A DNA stretch of 64,000 bases from an uncultured Chloroflexales bacterium (GCA_937902315.1 CALGUG010000056.1:124001-188000), one strand, 5' to 3'; counted from the first letter of the stretch, positions 15,859 to 25,034 are shown. Translations and numbers: made by a program. Notes: generated by a model not told the origin, from the letters alone.

Positions 15859-17076
15859 ATGGCAAATTCTAGTGTTAAAAAAGTCCTTCTGGCCTATTCG
15901 GGCGGTCTAGATACGTCGATTATTGTGCCGTGGTTGCGCCAAAACTACCCCGGCTGCGAAGTGATCTGTTTCTGTGCCGATGTCGGCCAAGCTGAAGAGC
16001 TGGAAGGCTTGGAAGCCAAGGCACTGGCCAGCGGCGCAAGCAAGCTGATCATTCACGATATGCGCGAAGAATTCGTGCGCGACTTCATTATCCCCACTAT
16101 GCAAGCCGGCGCGATCTACGAGCGCAAATACCTGCTGGGTACCTCGTTCGCTCGCCCGATCATCGCCAAGCATATGGTCGACGTCGCTCTGGCCGAAGGT
16201 GCCGATGCGATCGCTCACGGCGCGACCGGTAAGGGCAACGACCAAGTCCGCTTCGAGCTGACCGTTTTCGCGCTGGCTCCCCATCTCAAGATTATCGCTC
16301 CTTGGCGCGAATGGAACATCCGCTCGCGCGAAGATGCCCTCGATTACGCTGCCGAACACAACGTTCCGGTGACCGCTACCGCCGAGAAGATCTACAGCCG
16401 CGACCGCAACCTCTGGCACCTCAGCCACGAGGGCGGCGTGCTGGAAGATCCCTGGAACGAGCCGCTGGAAGATATGTACGAGCTGAGTGTCTCGCCTGAG
16501 AACGCTCCCGACGAGCCAGAATACATCACGATCGCCTTCGAGAAGGGCGTTCCGGTTGCCATCAACGGCGAGCAGATGGGTCTGGTTCCGCTGCTCGAAA
16601 CCCTCAACAAGCTGGGCGGCAAGCACGGTATCGGCCGCATCGACTTGGTCGAGAACCGCTTGGTCGGTATGAAGAGCCACGGCGTTTACGAGACCCCGGG
16701 CGGCACCATCCTCTACACCGCGCACCGCGAACTCGAGTCGATCGTGCTCGACAAGGATGTGTTGCGCGCCAAGGATCGCATCGCGATCGACTACGCCGAC
16801 TTGGTCTACAACGGCCGCTGGTACACCCCCGTGCGCGAAGCCTACGACGCTTTTGTGCAGTCGACCCAGCGCAATATGACCGGCGAAGTGCGCCTCAAGC
16901 TCTACAAGGGCAACATCATTATTGCTGGTCGCCGCTCACCCTACTCGCTCTACAGCGAAGACCTGGCTACCTTCGGTGAAGAGGCGGTCTACAACCAGAA
17001 GGATGCCGAGGGCTTTATCCGCCTCTACGGCCTGCCCCTCAAGGTTCAGGCTCTTTCCAAGCAGAACGAAGAATAG
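15859..17076 (+). CDS. argG: Argininosuccinate synthase
   Basis: This 405-residue enzyme joins citrulline and aspartate with ATP to give argininosuccinate, the penultimate step of arginine synthesis. The N-terminal PP-loop is LLAYSGGLDTSIIVPWL. Other family segments are YLLGTSFARPIIAK, AHGATGKGNDQVRFE, and SYGE-type C-terminal residues. The start follows GAGGAAACG. No argH follows. The gene has its own promoter and a leader with an Arg-rich peptide and a terminator, so it is probably controlled by arginine supply. argJ lies 1 kb downstream on the same strand, separated by a hairpin. Confidence 0.97.
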   Translation: MANSSVKKVLLAYSGGLDTSIIVPWLRQNYPGCEVICFCADVGQAEELEGLEAKALASGASKLIIHDMREEFVRDFIIPTMQAGAIYERKYLLGTSFARPIIAKHMVDVALAEGADAIAHGATGKGNDQVRFELTVFALAPHLKIIAPWREWNIRSREDALDYAAEHNVPVTATAEKIYSRDRNLWHLSHEGGVLEDPWNEPLEDMYELSVSPENAPDEPEYITIAFEKGVPVAINGEQMGLVPLLETLNKLGGKHGIGRIDLVENRLVGMKSHGVYETPGGTILYTAHRELESIVLDKDVLRAKDRIAIDYADLVYNGRWYTPVREAYDAFVQSTQRNMTGEVRLKLYKGNIIIAGRRSPYSLYSEDLATFGEEAVYNQKDAEGFIRLYGLPLKVQALSKQNEE

Positions 17077-17145
17077 TCGATCTGCAAGACGTGTGAATAG
17101 CTGCTTAGCCATTCATACAGCACCTACAACAACGCAGTAGCATCG

Positions 17146-17180
17146 ACAGAGGAGAAGGCGAATGCAGCTTTCTCCTCTGT
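17146..17180 (+). terminator. Hairpin downstream of argG
   Basis: ACAGAGGAGAA (17146-17156) is a perfect 11-bp inverted repeat with 17170-17180. No T-tract follows, so termination efficiency is uncertain. Confidence 0.55.
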
Positions 17181-17259
17181 AGCTCATTCTGAATACACAA
17201 GGAGTTGGGCGAGGTTTGAAAGGGCCTTCGGGCGCTTTTGAACGAGCTCTTGCGCAATC

Positions 17260-18000
17260 ATGACACGACTTTATCTTATTCGACACGGCGAATCATATCC
17301 TAATATCGAACCGATTGTTGGTGGAATGAAAGGCGATCGCGGTCTTACTCCCTTGGGGATCTCCCAGGCAGAACGCTTGCGCGATCGGTTGGCGGGGACG
17401 GGTGAGATCAAAGCCGATGTGTTGATCGCAAGCACCCTTCCGCGCGCCCAGCAAACCGCTCAGATCATCGCCCCGGCGCTCGGCTTGCCGATCATCTCGC
17501 GCGACGATGTGCAAGAGATTCGGGTTGGCGAAGCGGACGGTATGCAGGTCGCCGATGCCCACGCCAAGTACGGCATGCCAGACTTCGAAAAAGATCCGTT
17601 CCGGCCGATCGCACCCGGCGGCGAAAACTGGCCCCAGTTCGTCTTGCGCGTCGCAACAGCCCTCAACGACATCACCCGTGAGTACGCTGGCAAGACGATC
17701 GTGGTGGTCTGCCATGGCGGCGTGATCGATTCGTCGCTGATCAGCTTCTTCGACATGCCGACCTTTAGCCTGACCCGCACTCGCTTCTATACCATCAACA
17801 CATCGATCACCTGCTGGGAACAGGCGACCCGTCAAAAGACGGGCGAGCAGTTCTGGCGGCTCGTCTACTACAACGACGCGACCCACCTGCGCGAAGTTGG
17901 GGCACGCGATTCGATCCAATGGGAAGATGTCGAGCCGACTCCCGAAGGTGGTTCGCAAAAACCGGCTGCACCTATTCCTACCGAGGAAGAAACAGCCTAA
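17260..18000 (+). CDS. Histidine phosphatase family protein
   Basis: This 246-residue protein of the phosphoglycerate-mutase-like superfamily has the catalytic RHGE motif at residues 8-11 (LYLIRHGESYPN), the paired arginine in STLPRAQQTAQI, and the second histidine in VVVCHGGVI. Such enzymes remove phosphate through a phosphohistidine. They range from cofactor-dependent mutases to broad phosphatases, so the substrate cannot be named. The last 35 residues are a proline- and glutamate-rich tail. The ribosome site is weak. A possible terminator (ACAACAC at 18019-18025 with 18054-18060, then TTTA) separates it from argJ. Confidence 0.85.
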   Translation: MTRLYLIRHGESYPNIEPIVGGMKGDRGLTPLGISQAERLRDRLAGTGEIKADVLIASTLPRAQQTAQIIAPALGLPIISRDDVQEIRVGEADGMQVADAHAKYGMPDFEKDPFRPIAPGGENWPQFVLRVATALNDITREYAGKTIVVVCHGGVIDSSLISFFDMPTFSLTRTRFYTINTSITCWEQATRQKTGEQFWRLVYYNDATHLREVGARDSIQWEDVEPTPEGGSQKPAAPIPTEEETA

Positions 18001-18090
18001 AACACTTGTATCCGTAGCACAACACAGACTGTGAGCAGAGTGCCCCATAGCGCGTGTTGTTTTATGTTCCTTCTCCAACAGGAGTAAGTG

Positions 18091-19314
18091 ATGACATTCT
18101 CATTCCTCGCCCACGGCCATGTAACATCGCCAGAGGGCTTTCGCGCAGCAACTGCCGAGTGCGGAATCAAATACACCAACCGCGCCGACCTCGCTCTGAT
18201 CGTTTCTGATCGACCCTGCAGCGCCGCTGCGATCTTCACCACCAACAAGGTGAAGGCCGCGCCGGTTCTGTTCGATCAGGCCCTTATCAAACGCAACAAT
18301 AGCAATGTGCGCGCTGTTGTAATCAATAGCGGCAACGCTAACGCTTGTACTGGCCCCGCCGGTCTAGAGGCCGCTGCCACCACCGCCAAAGCGGTCGAAA
18401 GCACGCTCGGCCTGCCCGCCGACAGCACCTTTGTGATGTCGACTGGCGTGATCGGTGTGCAACTGCCGGTCGACAAGATCTTGGCCCGCCTGCCCGAGAT
18501 CAGCATCGATCTGGTTTGCGAAGGCGGTCCGGCAGCCGCCCAAGCGATTATGACAACCGATACGCGCCCCAAGACCTGCGCCGTCGAGGTGAGCCTACCC
18601 TCGGGCAGCAAAGTCAAGATCGGCGGTATGGCGAAGGGTGCCGGTATGATCGCCCCCAACATGGCGACCATGCTCTCGGTCATCACCACCGACGCCAGCA
18701 TTACGCCCGAGGTGCTTGATAGCGCCCTGCGACGCTCGGCAGACGTTAGCTTCAACAGCATGACGATCGACGGCGACACCAGCACCAACGATACACTCTT
18801 GCTTTTGGCTAATGGCGCCAGCAAGAGCGAAACTATTTCGGATCTGGATTCACCCGATGGCCAAGCTTGGTACGAAGGTTTGGTAGCGATCTGTCAGAAG
18901 CTGGCCCAAGAGGTCGCACGCGACGGCGAAGGAGCAACTCGCTTTGTAACCATCACAGTGCGCGGCGCGGTCAGCGATGCCGAAGCACGCCAAGCAGCTA
19001 TGACCGTCGCCAACTCGCCGCTGGTCAAGACCGCGCTCTTCGGGGCCGATCCGAACTGGGGCCGCGTGCTGATGGCCTTGGGTCGCAGCGGAGTTGAGCT
19101 CGATCAAGATAAGGTTTCGCTCTTTTTCGGTGGGCTGAAGGTGCTGGAGGGTGGCATTCCGGTTGACTTCGACGAGATCGAAGCGCACAAACTGCTCGAT
19201 GTACCTGAAGTGAAGATCGAAGCTGACCTTAATCTGGGCGATGGTCAAGCCACGGTCTGGACCTGCGACTTCAGTTACGATTATGTCAAGATCAACGCGG
19301 AGTATCGCACCTAA
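18091..19314 (+). CDS. argJ: Bifunctional ornithine acetyltransferase / N-acetylglutamate synthase
   Basis: This 407-residue protein catalyses the acetyl-cycling step of arginine synthesis. It moves the acetyl group from N-acetylornithine to glutamate and, in bifunctional forms, also uses acetyl-CoA. The self-cleavage site is visible in IAPNMATMLSVITTDA: cleavage is expected before Thr193, which becomes the nucleophile of the beta chain. I chose the ATG at 18091, six bases after GGAG, over the GTG three bases earlier. No arginine-rich leader peptide is seen here, unlike at argG. A strong terminator follows. Confidence 0.95.
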   Translation: MTFSFLAHGHVTSPEGFRAATAECGIKYTNRADLALIVSDRPCSAAAIFTTNKVKAAPVLFDQALIKRNNSNVRAVVINSGNANACTGPAGLEAAATTAKAVESTLGLPADSTFVMSTGVIGVQLPVDKILARLPEISIDLVCEGGPAAAQAIMTTDTRPKTCAVEVSLPSGSKVKIGGMAKGAGMIAPNMATMLSVITTDASITPEVLDSALRRSADVSFNSMTIDGDTSTNDTLLLLANGASKSETISDLDSPDGQAWYEGLVAICQKLAQEVARDGEGATRFVTITVRGAVSDAEARQAAMTVANSPLVKTALFGADPNWGRVLMALGRSGVELDQDKVSLFFGGLKVLEGGIPVDFDEIEAHKLLDVPEVKIEADLNLGDGQATVWTCDFSYDYVKINAEYRT

Positions 19315-19340
19315 AAATCTGGTAGTTTGCTTGTAGAAGA

Positions 19341-19388
19341 GTGGTTTGCGTTATTCGTGACAAGTGCGAATCGCGCAAACCACTTTTT
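19341..19388 (+). terminator. Rho-independent terminator of argJ
   Basis: GTGGTTTGCG (19341-19350) pairs with CGCAAACCAC (19374-19383), with a second small ATTCG/CGAAT hairpin inside and TTTTTAT after. Confidence 0.85.
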
Positions 19389-19458
19389 ATACGGACATCA
19401 GCAAGCGGGCGGTAATGCGAGGAGGTTTGCAGAGAAGCGAGCAGATGGCCTATCATGC

Positions 19459-20085
19459 CTAAAACCCTTCGGCGCGTAAGATCTCGCGCAGACGGGCGCG
19501 CCCACGGCTGATACGCGACTTCACGGTGCCGAGCGCGAGACCACTGATCTGGGCGATCTCTTCGTAACTCAGATCCTGAATATCACTCATCACAATCACG
19601 CTGCGCTGGTCGGGATGCAGCTGGTTGAGCGCATCGATAATCTGCTCTCCAAGCTCGTTTCGAAGCACAGCTTCTTCCGGGCGCTCCGAGCTATCTGCTA
19701 TTTCAAAGGTGTAGGCGTTCTCCTCGTCGTCCCAAGCGTAATCGAGCGACTCGCTCGGACGACGACGACGGGCGCGCAGATGATCGACGCAGGCATTGCT
19801 CGCGATCCGCAAAATCCAGGGGGCCAGTGGGCCACCGTTAAAGCTGCAAATATGGCGGAAGGCCGATAAAAAGACTTCCTGGGTGACATCGGCCGCCTGT
19901 TCCTGATCACCTAACAGCCGATAGCACAACCCATAGACTCGCCGTTCGTAGCGCTTCACCAAAACGTTGAATGCATGCAGGTCGCCATTTTGGCTGGCAA
20001 CAATCAATTCGTTATCATGTTCTGAAGAGGTATAGCTCGTCCCAATCGCTAAAGGGCCAACAAATCGTAACGCTGCTGTGCTCAT
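19459..20085 (-). CDS. ECF-type RNA polymerase sigma factor
   Basis: This 208-residue sigma-70 family protein has region 2 at about 30-100 (FNVLVKRYERRVYGLCYRLL, then DVTQEVFLSAF) and region 4 at about 145-200 (LHPDQRSVIVMSDIQDLSYE followed by EIAQISGLALGTVKSRISRGR). There is no region 3, which defines the ECF group. It would direct RNA polymerase to a small stress or envelope regulon. The start follows AAGGAAGAG. No anti-sigma gene is adjacent; it is divergent from the XRE-STAND gene, with 159 bases between the two starts. Confidence 0.93.
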   Translation of the reverse strand: MSTAALRFVGPLAIGTSYTSSEHDNELIVASQNGDLHAFNVLVKRYERRVYGLCYRLLGDQEQAADVTQEVFLSAFRHICSFNGGPLAPWILRIASNACVDHLRARRRRPSESLDYAWDDEENAYTFEIADSSERPEEAVLRNELGEQIIDALNQLHPDQRSVIVMSDIQDLSYEEIAQISGLALGTVKSRISRGRARLREILRAEGF

Positions 20086-20201
20086 GGTCTCTTCCTTTTC
20101 TTGACTGCTGTCGCAGTGCCGGGTTCGCTTCGCCGTTTCAGCAGGCCGCGCAACACTGTTTTCACTACAACCCTATTAAAGCGAGAACGGGCCGTTGCGT
20201 G

Positions 20202-20218
20202 GTATCACAAAGTGATAC
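20202..20218. promoter_or_regulatory. Inverted repeat, candidate operator before the XRE-STAND gene
   Basis: GTATCAC-AAA-GTGATAC is a perfect 7-bp inverted repeat, 26 bases before the regulator's ATG. A third half-like GATAC follows at 20224. It overlaps a possible TTGCGT/TACAAA promoter, as an autoregulatory site would. Confidence 0.45.
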
Positions 20219-20244
20219 AAAGGCTGATACATCTTGAATGTGTG

Positions 20245-22746
20245 ATGGAGTTTCGTGTGGAAGGCAACGCCTCTTTTGGCTATTGGCTACGACGACGACG
20301 CAAAGCGTTCGACCTAACTCAAGAAGATCTGGCTAAACGCGTCGGCTGCTCGCTCGTAATGATCCGTAAGATCGAGTCGGACGAACGGCGGCCCTCGCGC
20401 CAGATCGCAGAGATTTTGGCTGAACAGTTGCTGATTCCGGTGGAAGAGCGCCCGGCTTTTATCCAAGCGGCGCGGGCGGAAGGGCGAGTCGAACGCATTC
20501 AAAGCCCGATCGATCGGCCGATCGGGGCCGCCAGCGAGCCTGCGGCGCCCAACTACAGCTTGCCCCTGCCGCTCACGCCACTGATCGGGCGGGCCCAGCA
20601 GCTTGAGCAGGTGCGGGCTTGGCTCGCATCGAACGAGGTTCGTTTAGTGACCATCTCTGGGCCGGGCGGTATCGGCAAAACCCGCTTCGCGCTCGAGATC
20701 GCGGCCCAGATGCGCGCTCAGTTCAGCGATGGAGTCTGCTTTGTGCCGCTGGCGGCGCTGAACGATAGCGCGCTTGTGCCCGCGAGCATCGCCCAAGCGC
20801 TGGGCGTGCACGAAGACGGCAGCCAGAGCATCGAGGCCCAACTGCGCCAGTTCGTGGCCGCACGCCAGCTTTTGCTAGTGCTCGATAATTTCGAGCAGAT
20901 CATGCCGGCTTCCAGCTTGGTGAGCGAGCTGCTGCAAGCCGCGCCCAAGCTCAAGATCTTGGTCACCAGCCGCGAGGTTTTGCATATTCGAGGCGAGTAC
21001 GAACTAGCGCTGCCCACGCTCGACCTGCCCAAGCTCCACAAGCATTTGGATGTCGAAGAGGCCGCCCAACACAGCGCGATCGAACTGTTTGTAGCCCGCG
21101 CCCAAGCGATCAAAAGCTCCTTTCAGCTTAACCGCAGCAATGTAGCGGCGGTAGCCAGCATCTGCGCGCGCCTCGACGGGCTGCCCTTGGCACTCGAATT
21201 GGTGGCGGCCCGCATCAAACTGCTCTCGCCCCAAAGCCTAGCCGAGCGCCTGACCGAACGCCTGCCGCTGCTGACGGGCGGCGCGCGCGACATGCCCGAA
21301 CGCCACCAAACCCTGCGCAATGCGATCGAATGGAGCTACAACCTGCTCGGCCCCGCAGAGCAGCGCCTCTTCGCCGAGCTCTCGATCTTTGTGGGCGGCT
21401 GCTCGCTCGAAGCGCTCGAAGCGATCTACCAAGGCGATCCGAACGAGCTGCTCGATCTGCTCGGCTCGCTGGTCAACAAAAGTCTGCTGCGCCAAGTGGA
21501 ACTTCCTGAGGGCGATGTCCGTTTCTTCATGCTAGAAACGATTCGCGAATACGGATGGAGCCACGCCCGCATGAGCAACGAACTTGAGGATCTGGTCAGC
21601 CGCTACACCCACTACTATCTCGCGCTGGCCGAGGAGGCCGAACCTCAATTAACCGGCCCAGAGCAAGATTTTTGGTTCGATCGCCTGGAGAGCGAACACG
21701 ACAATCTGCGCAATGCGCTCGCTTTGCAGCTCGAACGCCAACAACACAGCCAAGCCGCGCGTATGGGGGCGGCGCTCTGGCGCTTCTGGTATGTGCGCAA
21801 CCATCTCTCGGAAGGGCGACAGTGGTTTGCACGCATTCTGCAGGGGCGTGAAAACCAGATCGAGGCCGGAGTTTTGGCACGCGCCTTGATCGGCAACGGG
21901 GTATTGGCTTGGATGCAAAGCGATTACAACACCGCTCGCAGCGCGTTTGAAGCGAGTCTACCGCTTTTGCAGCAGGTCAACGATCAGCAGGGCATCGCCA
22001 ACGCTCTCAACAATCTGGGCGGCATCGCCAGCGAGCAGGGCGACTATAGCCGCGCCTCGCAGCTCTACGAAGAGAGCTTGGCCCTGCGCCGTCAGCTCGG
22101 CGACCAGCGCGGCATCGCCAACGCCCTCAACAACCTCGCGATCGTTGCGATCGAACAAGGCGACTACCAGCAAGCGCGCCAGCTCCACCAAGAGAGCTTG
22201 GCCCTGCGCCGTCAGCTCGGCGACCAATGGGGCATCGCCCACTCGCTCAACAACCTTGCGATGGTGGCGATCGAACAGGGCGATTATCTAGAAGCCCAAC
22301 AGCTCCAAGAAGAGGCCCTGCAGTTGGCACGCGAATTGGGCGATCAGCGCGGCGTCGCCACCTCGCTCAGCAATCTGGGCGAAATCAGCTTGCACTTGGG
22401 CGAGCTCGAACGCCCGAGCCAACTCTTGAGCGAAGGTATCGCGCTCTTCGAACAGCTTGGCGATCAGCGCGGCATCGCCGAATGCCTCGAACGAATCAGC
22501 GTGCTGGCCGTGCAGGGCCAACACTGGCAGCAGGCACTGCGCTTCTATGGCGCCGCCGAGAGCCTGCGCGAAACGATCGGAGTGCCGCTCACGCCGGCCG
22601 ACCGTGCCCGTTACGAGCCGATCATCGCCACCGCCAGCTCCCATCTCGACGCGCACGCGAGCCAATCAGCCCGCAGCGAAGGGCGAATCTTGCCGCTCGA
22701 ACGTTTGATGGCAGAGATCAACACGCTTTCGCAGCCAGCCCGCTAG
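20245..22746 (+). CDS. XRE-family STAND ATPase with TPR repeats
   Basis: This 833-residue regulator starts at the ATG at 20245. Its layout is an N-terminal XRE helix-turn-helix (SFGYWLRRRRKAFDLTQEDL, then AKRVGCS), then an NB-ARC ATPase with Walker A GPGGIGKT (139-146), Walker B LLVLDNFEQI and sensor VTSREVLHIRGE, then tetratricopeptide repeats from about 560 to 780. The TPR units around residues 580-720 are nearly identical 40-residue copies. Such proteins are thought to be ligand-gated transcription switches. The DNA-binding domain is at the opposite end from the LuxR-STAND protein at 2.3 kb. The ribosome site is weak; a palindrome at 20202-20218 may be its operator. Confidence 0.88.
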   Translation: MEFRVEGNASFGYWLRRRRKAFDLTQEDLAKRVGCSLVMIRKIESDERRPSRQIAEILAEQLLIPVEERPAFIQAARAEGRVERIQSPIDRPIGAASEPAAPNYSLPLPLTPLIGRAQQLEQVRAWLASNEVRLVTISGPGGIGKTRFALEIAAQMRAQFSDGVCFVPLAALNDSALVPASIAQALGVHEDGSQSIEAQLRQFVAARQLLLVLDNFEQIMPASSLVSELLQAAPKLKILVTSREVLHIRGEYELALPTLDLPKLHKHLDVEEAAQHSAIELFVARAQAIKSSFQLNRSNVAAVASICARLDGLPLALELVAARIKLLSPQSLAERLTERLPLLTGGARDMPERHQTLRNAIEWSYNLLGPAEQRLFAELSIFVGGCSLEALEAIYQGDPNELLDLLGSLVNKSLLRQVELPEGDVRFFMLETIREYGWSHARMSNELEDLVSRYTHYYLALAEEAEPQLTGPEQDFWFDRLESEHDNLRNALALQLERQQHSQAARMGAALWRFWYVRNHLSEGRQWFARILQGRENQIEAGVLARALIGNGVLAWMQSDYNTARSAFEASLPLLQQVNDQQGIANALNNLGGIASEQGDYSRASQLYEESLALRRQLGDQRGIANALNNLAIVAIEQGDYQQARQLHQESLALRRQLGDQWGIAHSLNNLAMVAIEQGDYLEAQQLQEEALQLARELGDQRGVATSLSNLGEISLHLGELERPSQLLSEGIALFEQLGDQRGIAECLERISVLAVQGQHWQQALRFYGAAESLRETIGVPLTPADRARYEPIIATASSHLDAHASQSARSEGRILPLERLMAEINTLSQPAR
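21990..22340 (+). repeat. Tandem 120-bp TPR-coding repeats
   Basis: Within the XRE-STAND gene the DNA repeats with an exact 120-bp period. The 35 bases at 22073-22107 recur unchanged at 22193-22227, beginning AGAGCTTGGCCCTGCG. Three to four units can be followed. This points to recent duplication of the 40-residue TPR unit. Confidence 0.8.
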
Positions 22747-22776
22747 CTGTGCGAAGCGATCAGAAAGCAAAAGGTT

Positions 22777-23499
22777 ATGTCAACTCGAAAGATTCTCGCT
22801 CTTGGGCTCAGCGTTCTTACAGCGCTGGCCCTGCTGAGCGCCTGTGGAGGGGCACCACCATCATCAGCTCCAGCGTCAGGAAGTGCCGCTGAGCCAACCA
22901 CCGCCCCAGCAGCCGCTGCTCCAACAGTGGCGGCCGCCGAAGAGCTTCCTGAGCCACAAGAGGGCGAGGCACCTAACCAGCCCATGCCCGTGGTACCGCG
23001 TCCCACCCAGCAGACCGAGGACGCCTCGGGAGAGAGCAGTCAGCTTGAAGCGTACCAACAGAGCGGCGGTCTGTTCCAGATCGAGGTGCCCCACGATTGG
23101 CAGGTCGAGGAAGAGCGCGGTTCAGAAGAAGTACGCAATATCTTCCGCAGCCCTGACCACCGCTCGTTTATCGCGGTCTATCTCAATCAGAACAGCGATT
23201 TCGACGACCGCGAGCAGCTCGCTATCGACCTCGAGCGCTACCTCAGCCAAGAGCTGGGCACCACGGTTCAGGTCAAAGTCGGCGAGCCCGACAACGTGGG
23301 GCGTCTTAGGGTCGAATTCAGCTACAACCTGCCCGATGATCTGATCGGCCACAAGGGCGGCGGCTACATCGCCAACCGTGGCAATCTGATCTCGTTTGTG
23401 ATCTTTAGCACGCCGTCTAATGAGTTCGCGCGCTGGTCGAATACGCTAACAGCCAGTGCCGATTCGTTTGTGTTGGCCGATAACGCCAGCCTCCAATAG
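22777..23499 (+). CDS. Lipoprotein, PsbP/Mog1-like fold possible
   Basis: This 240-residue protein has a lipoprotein signal (positive MSTRK, hydrophobic stretch, lipobox LLSAC with Cys24). A low-complexity Pro/Ala/Glu linker to about residue 80 follows. The C-terminal part, from GLFQIEVPHDWQVEEERGSE, resembles PsbP- or Mog1-like small domains ('F.I..P.DW'). It would be anchored on the outer face of the membrane. It follows the STAND regulator by 30 bases and may share its transcript. The biochemical role is unknown. Confidence 0.75.
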   Translation: MSTRKILALGLSVLTALALLSACGGAPPSSAPASGSAAEPTTAPAAAAPTVAAAEELPEPQEGEAPNQPMPVVPRPTQQTEDASGESSQLEAYQQSGGLFQIEVPHDWQVEEERGSEEVRNIFRSPDHRSFIAVYLNQNSDFDDREQLAIDLERYLSQELGTTVQVKVGEPDNVGRLRVEFSYNLPDDLIGHKGGGYIANRGNLISFVIFSTPSNEFARWSNTLTASADSFVLADNASLQ

Positions 23500-23510
23500 A
23501 AGAAAAAGCG

Positions 23511-23984
23511 ATGTCATCAGAAGAACCAAACGAGCGCAATAACTACAAGCTCGAACACGCCCAGTTGCTGCTCAACAGCTTTCGCCACTTGACCGGGCGC
23601 GAACTCTTCGAGCCGCGCTCTACGCCGCTTGAAGATGCGATTCAGCTTTGGAACGCGCCCTTTGTTGTGCTCTCGCACACGCCCGAAGCCGACCCGATCT
23701 TTAACTACGGCAATCGCACCGCCCTGCGCCTGTTCGAAATGACTTGGCAAGAGCTAACCCAACTGCCGTCGCGCTATTCGGCCGAAGCGCTCGAACGCAG
23801 CGAACGCGAGCGGCTGCTCAACACGGTCGCCAAACAAGGTTATATCGATCACTATCAAGGTGTACGAATCGCCAAAAGCGGGCGGCGCTTTATGATCAAG
23901 CAGGCCGTGGTCTGGAATCTGATCGATGCGCAGGGCAACTATCTGGGCCAAGCGGCAAGTTTCGCCCACTGGGACTATCTCTAA
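23511..23984 (+). CDS. MEKHLA domain protein
   Basis: This 157-residue protein matches the MEKHLA domain, a PAS-like small-molecule-binding module. In plants it ends class III HD-ZIP proteins; in bacteria it often stands alone. Typical stretches are LLLNSFRHLTGRELF, APFVVLSHTPEADPIFNYGN, RTALRLFEMTWQELTQLPSR and RFMIKQAVVWNLID. It starts 11 bases after the lipoprotein stop, so the two are probably one transcript. Its ligand is not known. Confidence 0.85.
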   Translation: MSSEEPNERNNYKLEHAQLLLNSFRHLTGRELFEPRSTPLEDAIQLWNAPFVVLSHTPEADPIFNYGNRTALRLFEMTWQELTQLPSRYSAEALERSERERLLNTVAKQGYIDHYQGVRIAKSGRRFMIKQAVVWNLIDAQGNYLGQAASFAHWDYL

Positions 23985-24082
23985 GGCCACTTGCACCGCT
24001 GGGCTTGGGCTATAGTTGCATCGCAGGTTCATGCTGTTTATCTTTCAGGCGGAGATGTCCTTAGCTTCCATTCGGTCCTTGG

Positions 24083-24105
24083 CGCGTCCGCCTTCGGCTA
24101 CCAAC
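24083..24105 (+). repeat. Dispersed GC-rich element, copy E
   Basis: The core reads CGCGTCCGCCTTCGGCTA then CCAAC. It is preceded by TAGCTTCCATTCGGTCCTTG, which mirrors the flank of copy A. Confidence 0.85.
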
Positions 24106-24235
24106 ATCCCGCCCATCAAATGGGGTCGTATCGCGCTGTCGCTCAATGAGCCGATCAATGCAGGTTTCAAAGTGGTTTCAAAGCTGCGCAACGCAAGCAG
24201 CGACAGGCTCGATGAGCCGAATGGGTGGTGAGGAA

Positions 24236-24258
24236 TCTGATAGCCGTAGGCGGACGCG
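24236..24258 (-). repeat. Dispersed GC-rich element, copy F
   Basis: The plus strand reads TCTGATAGCCGTAGGCGG then ACGCG, inverted relative to copy E. Confidence 0.85.
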
Positions 24259-24330
24259 CTAAGAGTTGGTTTTGAGCTTGAAGCCCATACCGCCAAAGCC
24301 TGAAGCCTTTTCGAGCGGATTCGCTTCACA

Positions 24331-24369
24331 CAAAAAAGAGCTCTTGGTGCCGCAAACACCAAGAGCTCT
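24331..24369 (-). terminator. Rho-independent terminator of pgsA
   Basis: On the minus strand AGAGCTCTTGGTG (24357-24369) pairs with CACCAAGAGCTCT (24337-24349), then TTTTT follows. It is a strong intrinsic terminator. Confidence 0.85.
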
Positions 24370-24389
24370 CTGCTTCTTGTAGACTAGGA

Positions 24390-25034
24390 CTAACTCTTCT
24401 TTGCAACCGGGTTCTGAGCCTCTTTGCTTGTTTCGGCAGCCGAACGCGGCACCCAACTGGTACGCAACAGCGGCCAAGCCTTCCAGAAGTAATCGACGCC
24501 CGAGAAGATCGTCCAGATCACCATCAACGCAACCGGGATCGGCCAAAGGTTGAAGAGGAATGCTAAGAACGGAACGCTTCCCAGCACACCGCCGGTGGCT
24601 GCATGTGCTTCAAGCAAGCGCCAAACCAAAGCCGTTACAGTTATGGTCAGCTTTTGTTTACCCCATTTGCCCGCCGAGATCACCGTGCCTTCTGCTGCCG
24701 CATACGAACGCAAGCCCGAGATGGCGAATTCGCGCACCACAACCAACAGCACGATCCAAGGGGAGAGCAGATTGTGCGTGATCATGGGCAACAGAGCGCC
24801 TACCACAAAGATCTTGTCTGAGATCGTATCGAGAAAGATACCCAGTGGAGAAACCACCTGAAGGCTGCGCGCTAACTTCCCATCAAGAAAGTCGCTGATC
24901 GCCATCAACAAAAGCAAGATCACCGCCCACAGGTGGCCTGCTGGCGTATTGATGAGGATCAACCACATCAACAGCGGCGTTGCAACGATCCGAAAAAGTC
25001 CTAAAAGATTTGGAATTTGATTTACGAAGTTCAT
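24390..25034 (-). CDS. pgsA: CDP-diacylglycerol-glycerol-3-phosphate 3-phosphatidyltransferase
   Basis: This 214-residue membrane enzyme makes phosphatidylglycerol phosphate from CDP-diacylglycerol. The CDP-alcohol phosphotransferase signature D-G-x2-A-R-x8-G-x3-D-x3-D is exact: DGKLARSLQVVSPLGIFLDT followed by ISD. I chose the ATG at 25034, which gives the usual MNFVNQIPNLLGLFRI start; a GTG further upstream is possible. Five to six hydrophobic segments are seen. The C-terminus has a short polar tail. A strong terminator follows. Confidence 0.93.
   Translation of the reverse strand: MNFVNQIPNLLGLFRIVATPLLMWLILINTPAGHLWAVILLLLMAISDFLDGKLARSLQVVSPLGIFLDTISDKIFVVGALLPMITHNLLSPWIVLLVVVREFAISGLRSYAAAEGTVISAGKWGKQKLTITVTALVWRLLEAHAATGGVLGSVPFLAFLFNLWPIPVALMVIWTIFSGVDYFWKAWPLLRTSWVPRSAAETSKEAQNPVAKKS

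Larger units (their letters stand above)
23985..24330. other. Intergenic region with two dispersed repeats
   Basis: This gap between the convergent MEKHLA gene and pgsA holds dispersed elements E and F in opposite orientations about 130 bases apart, plus the pgsA terminator at its right edge. No gene is supported. Confidence 0.6.
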
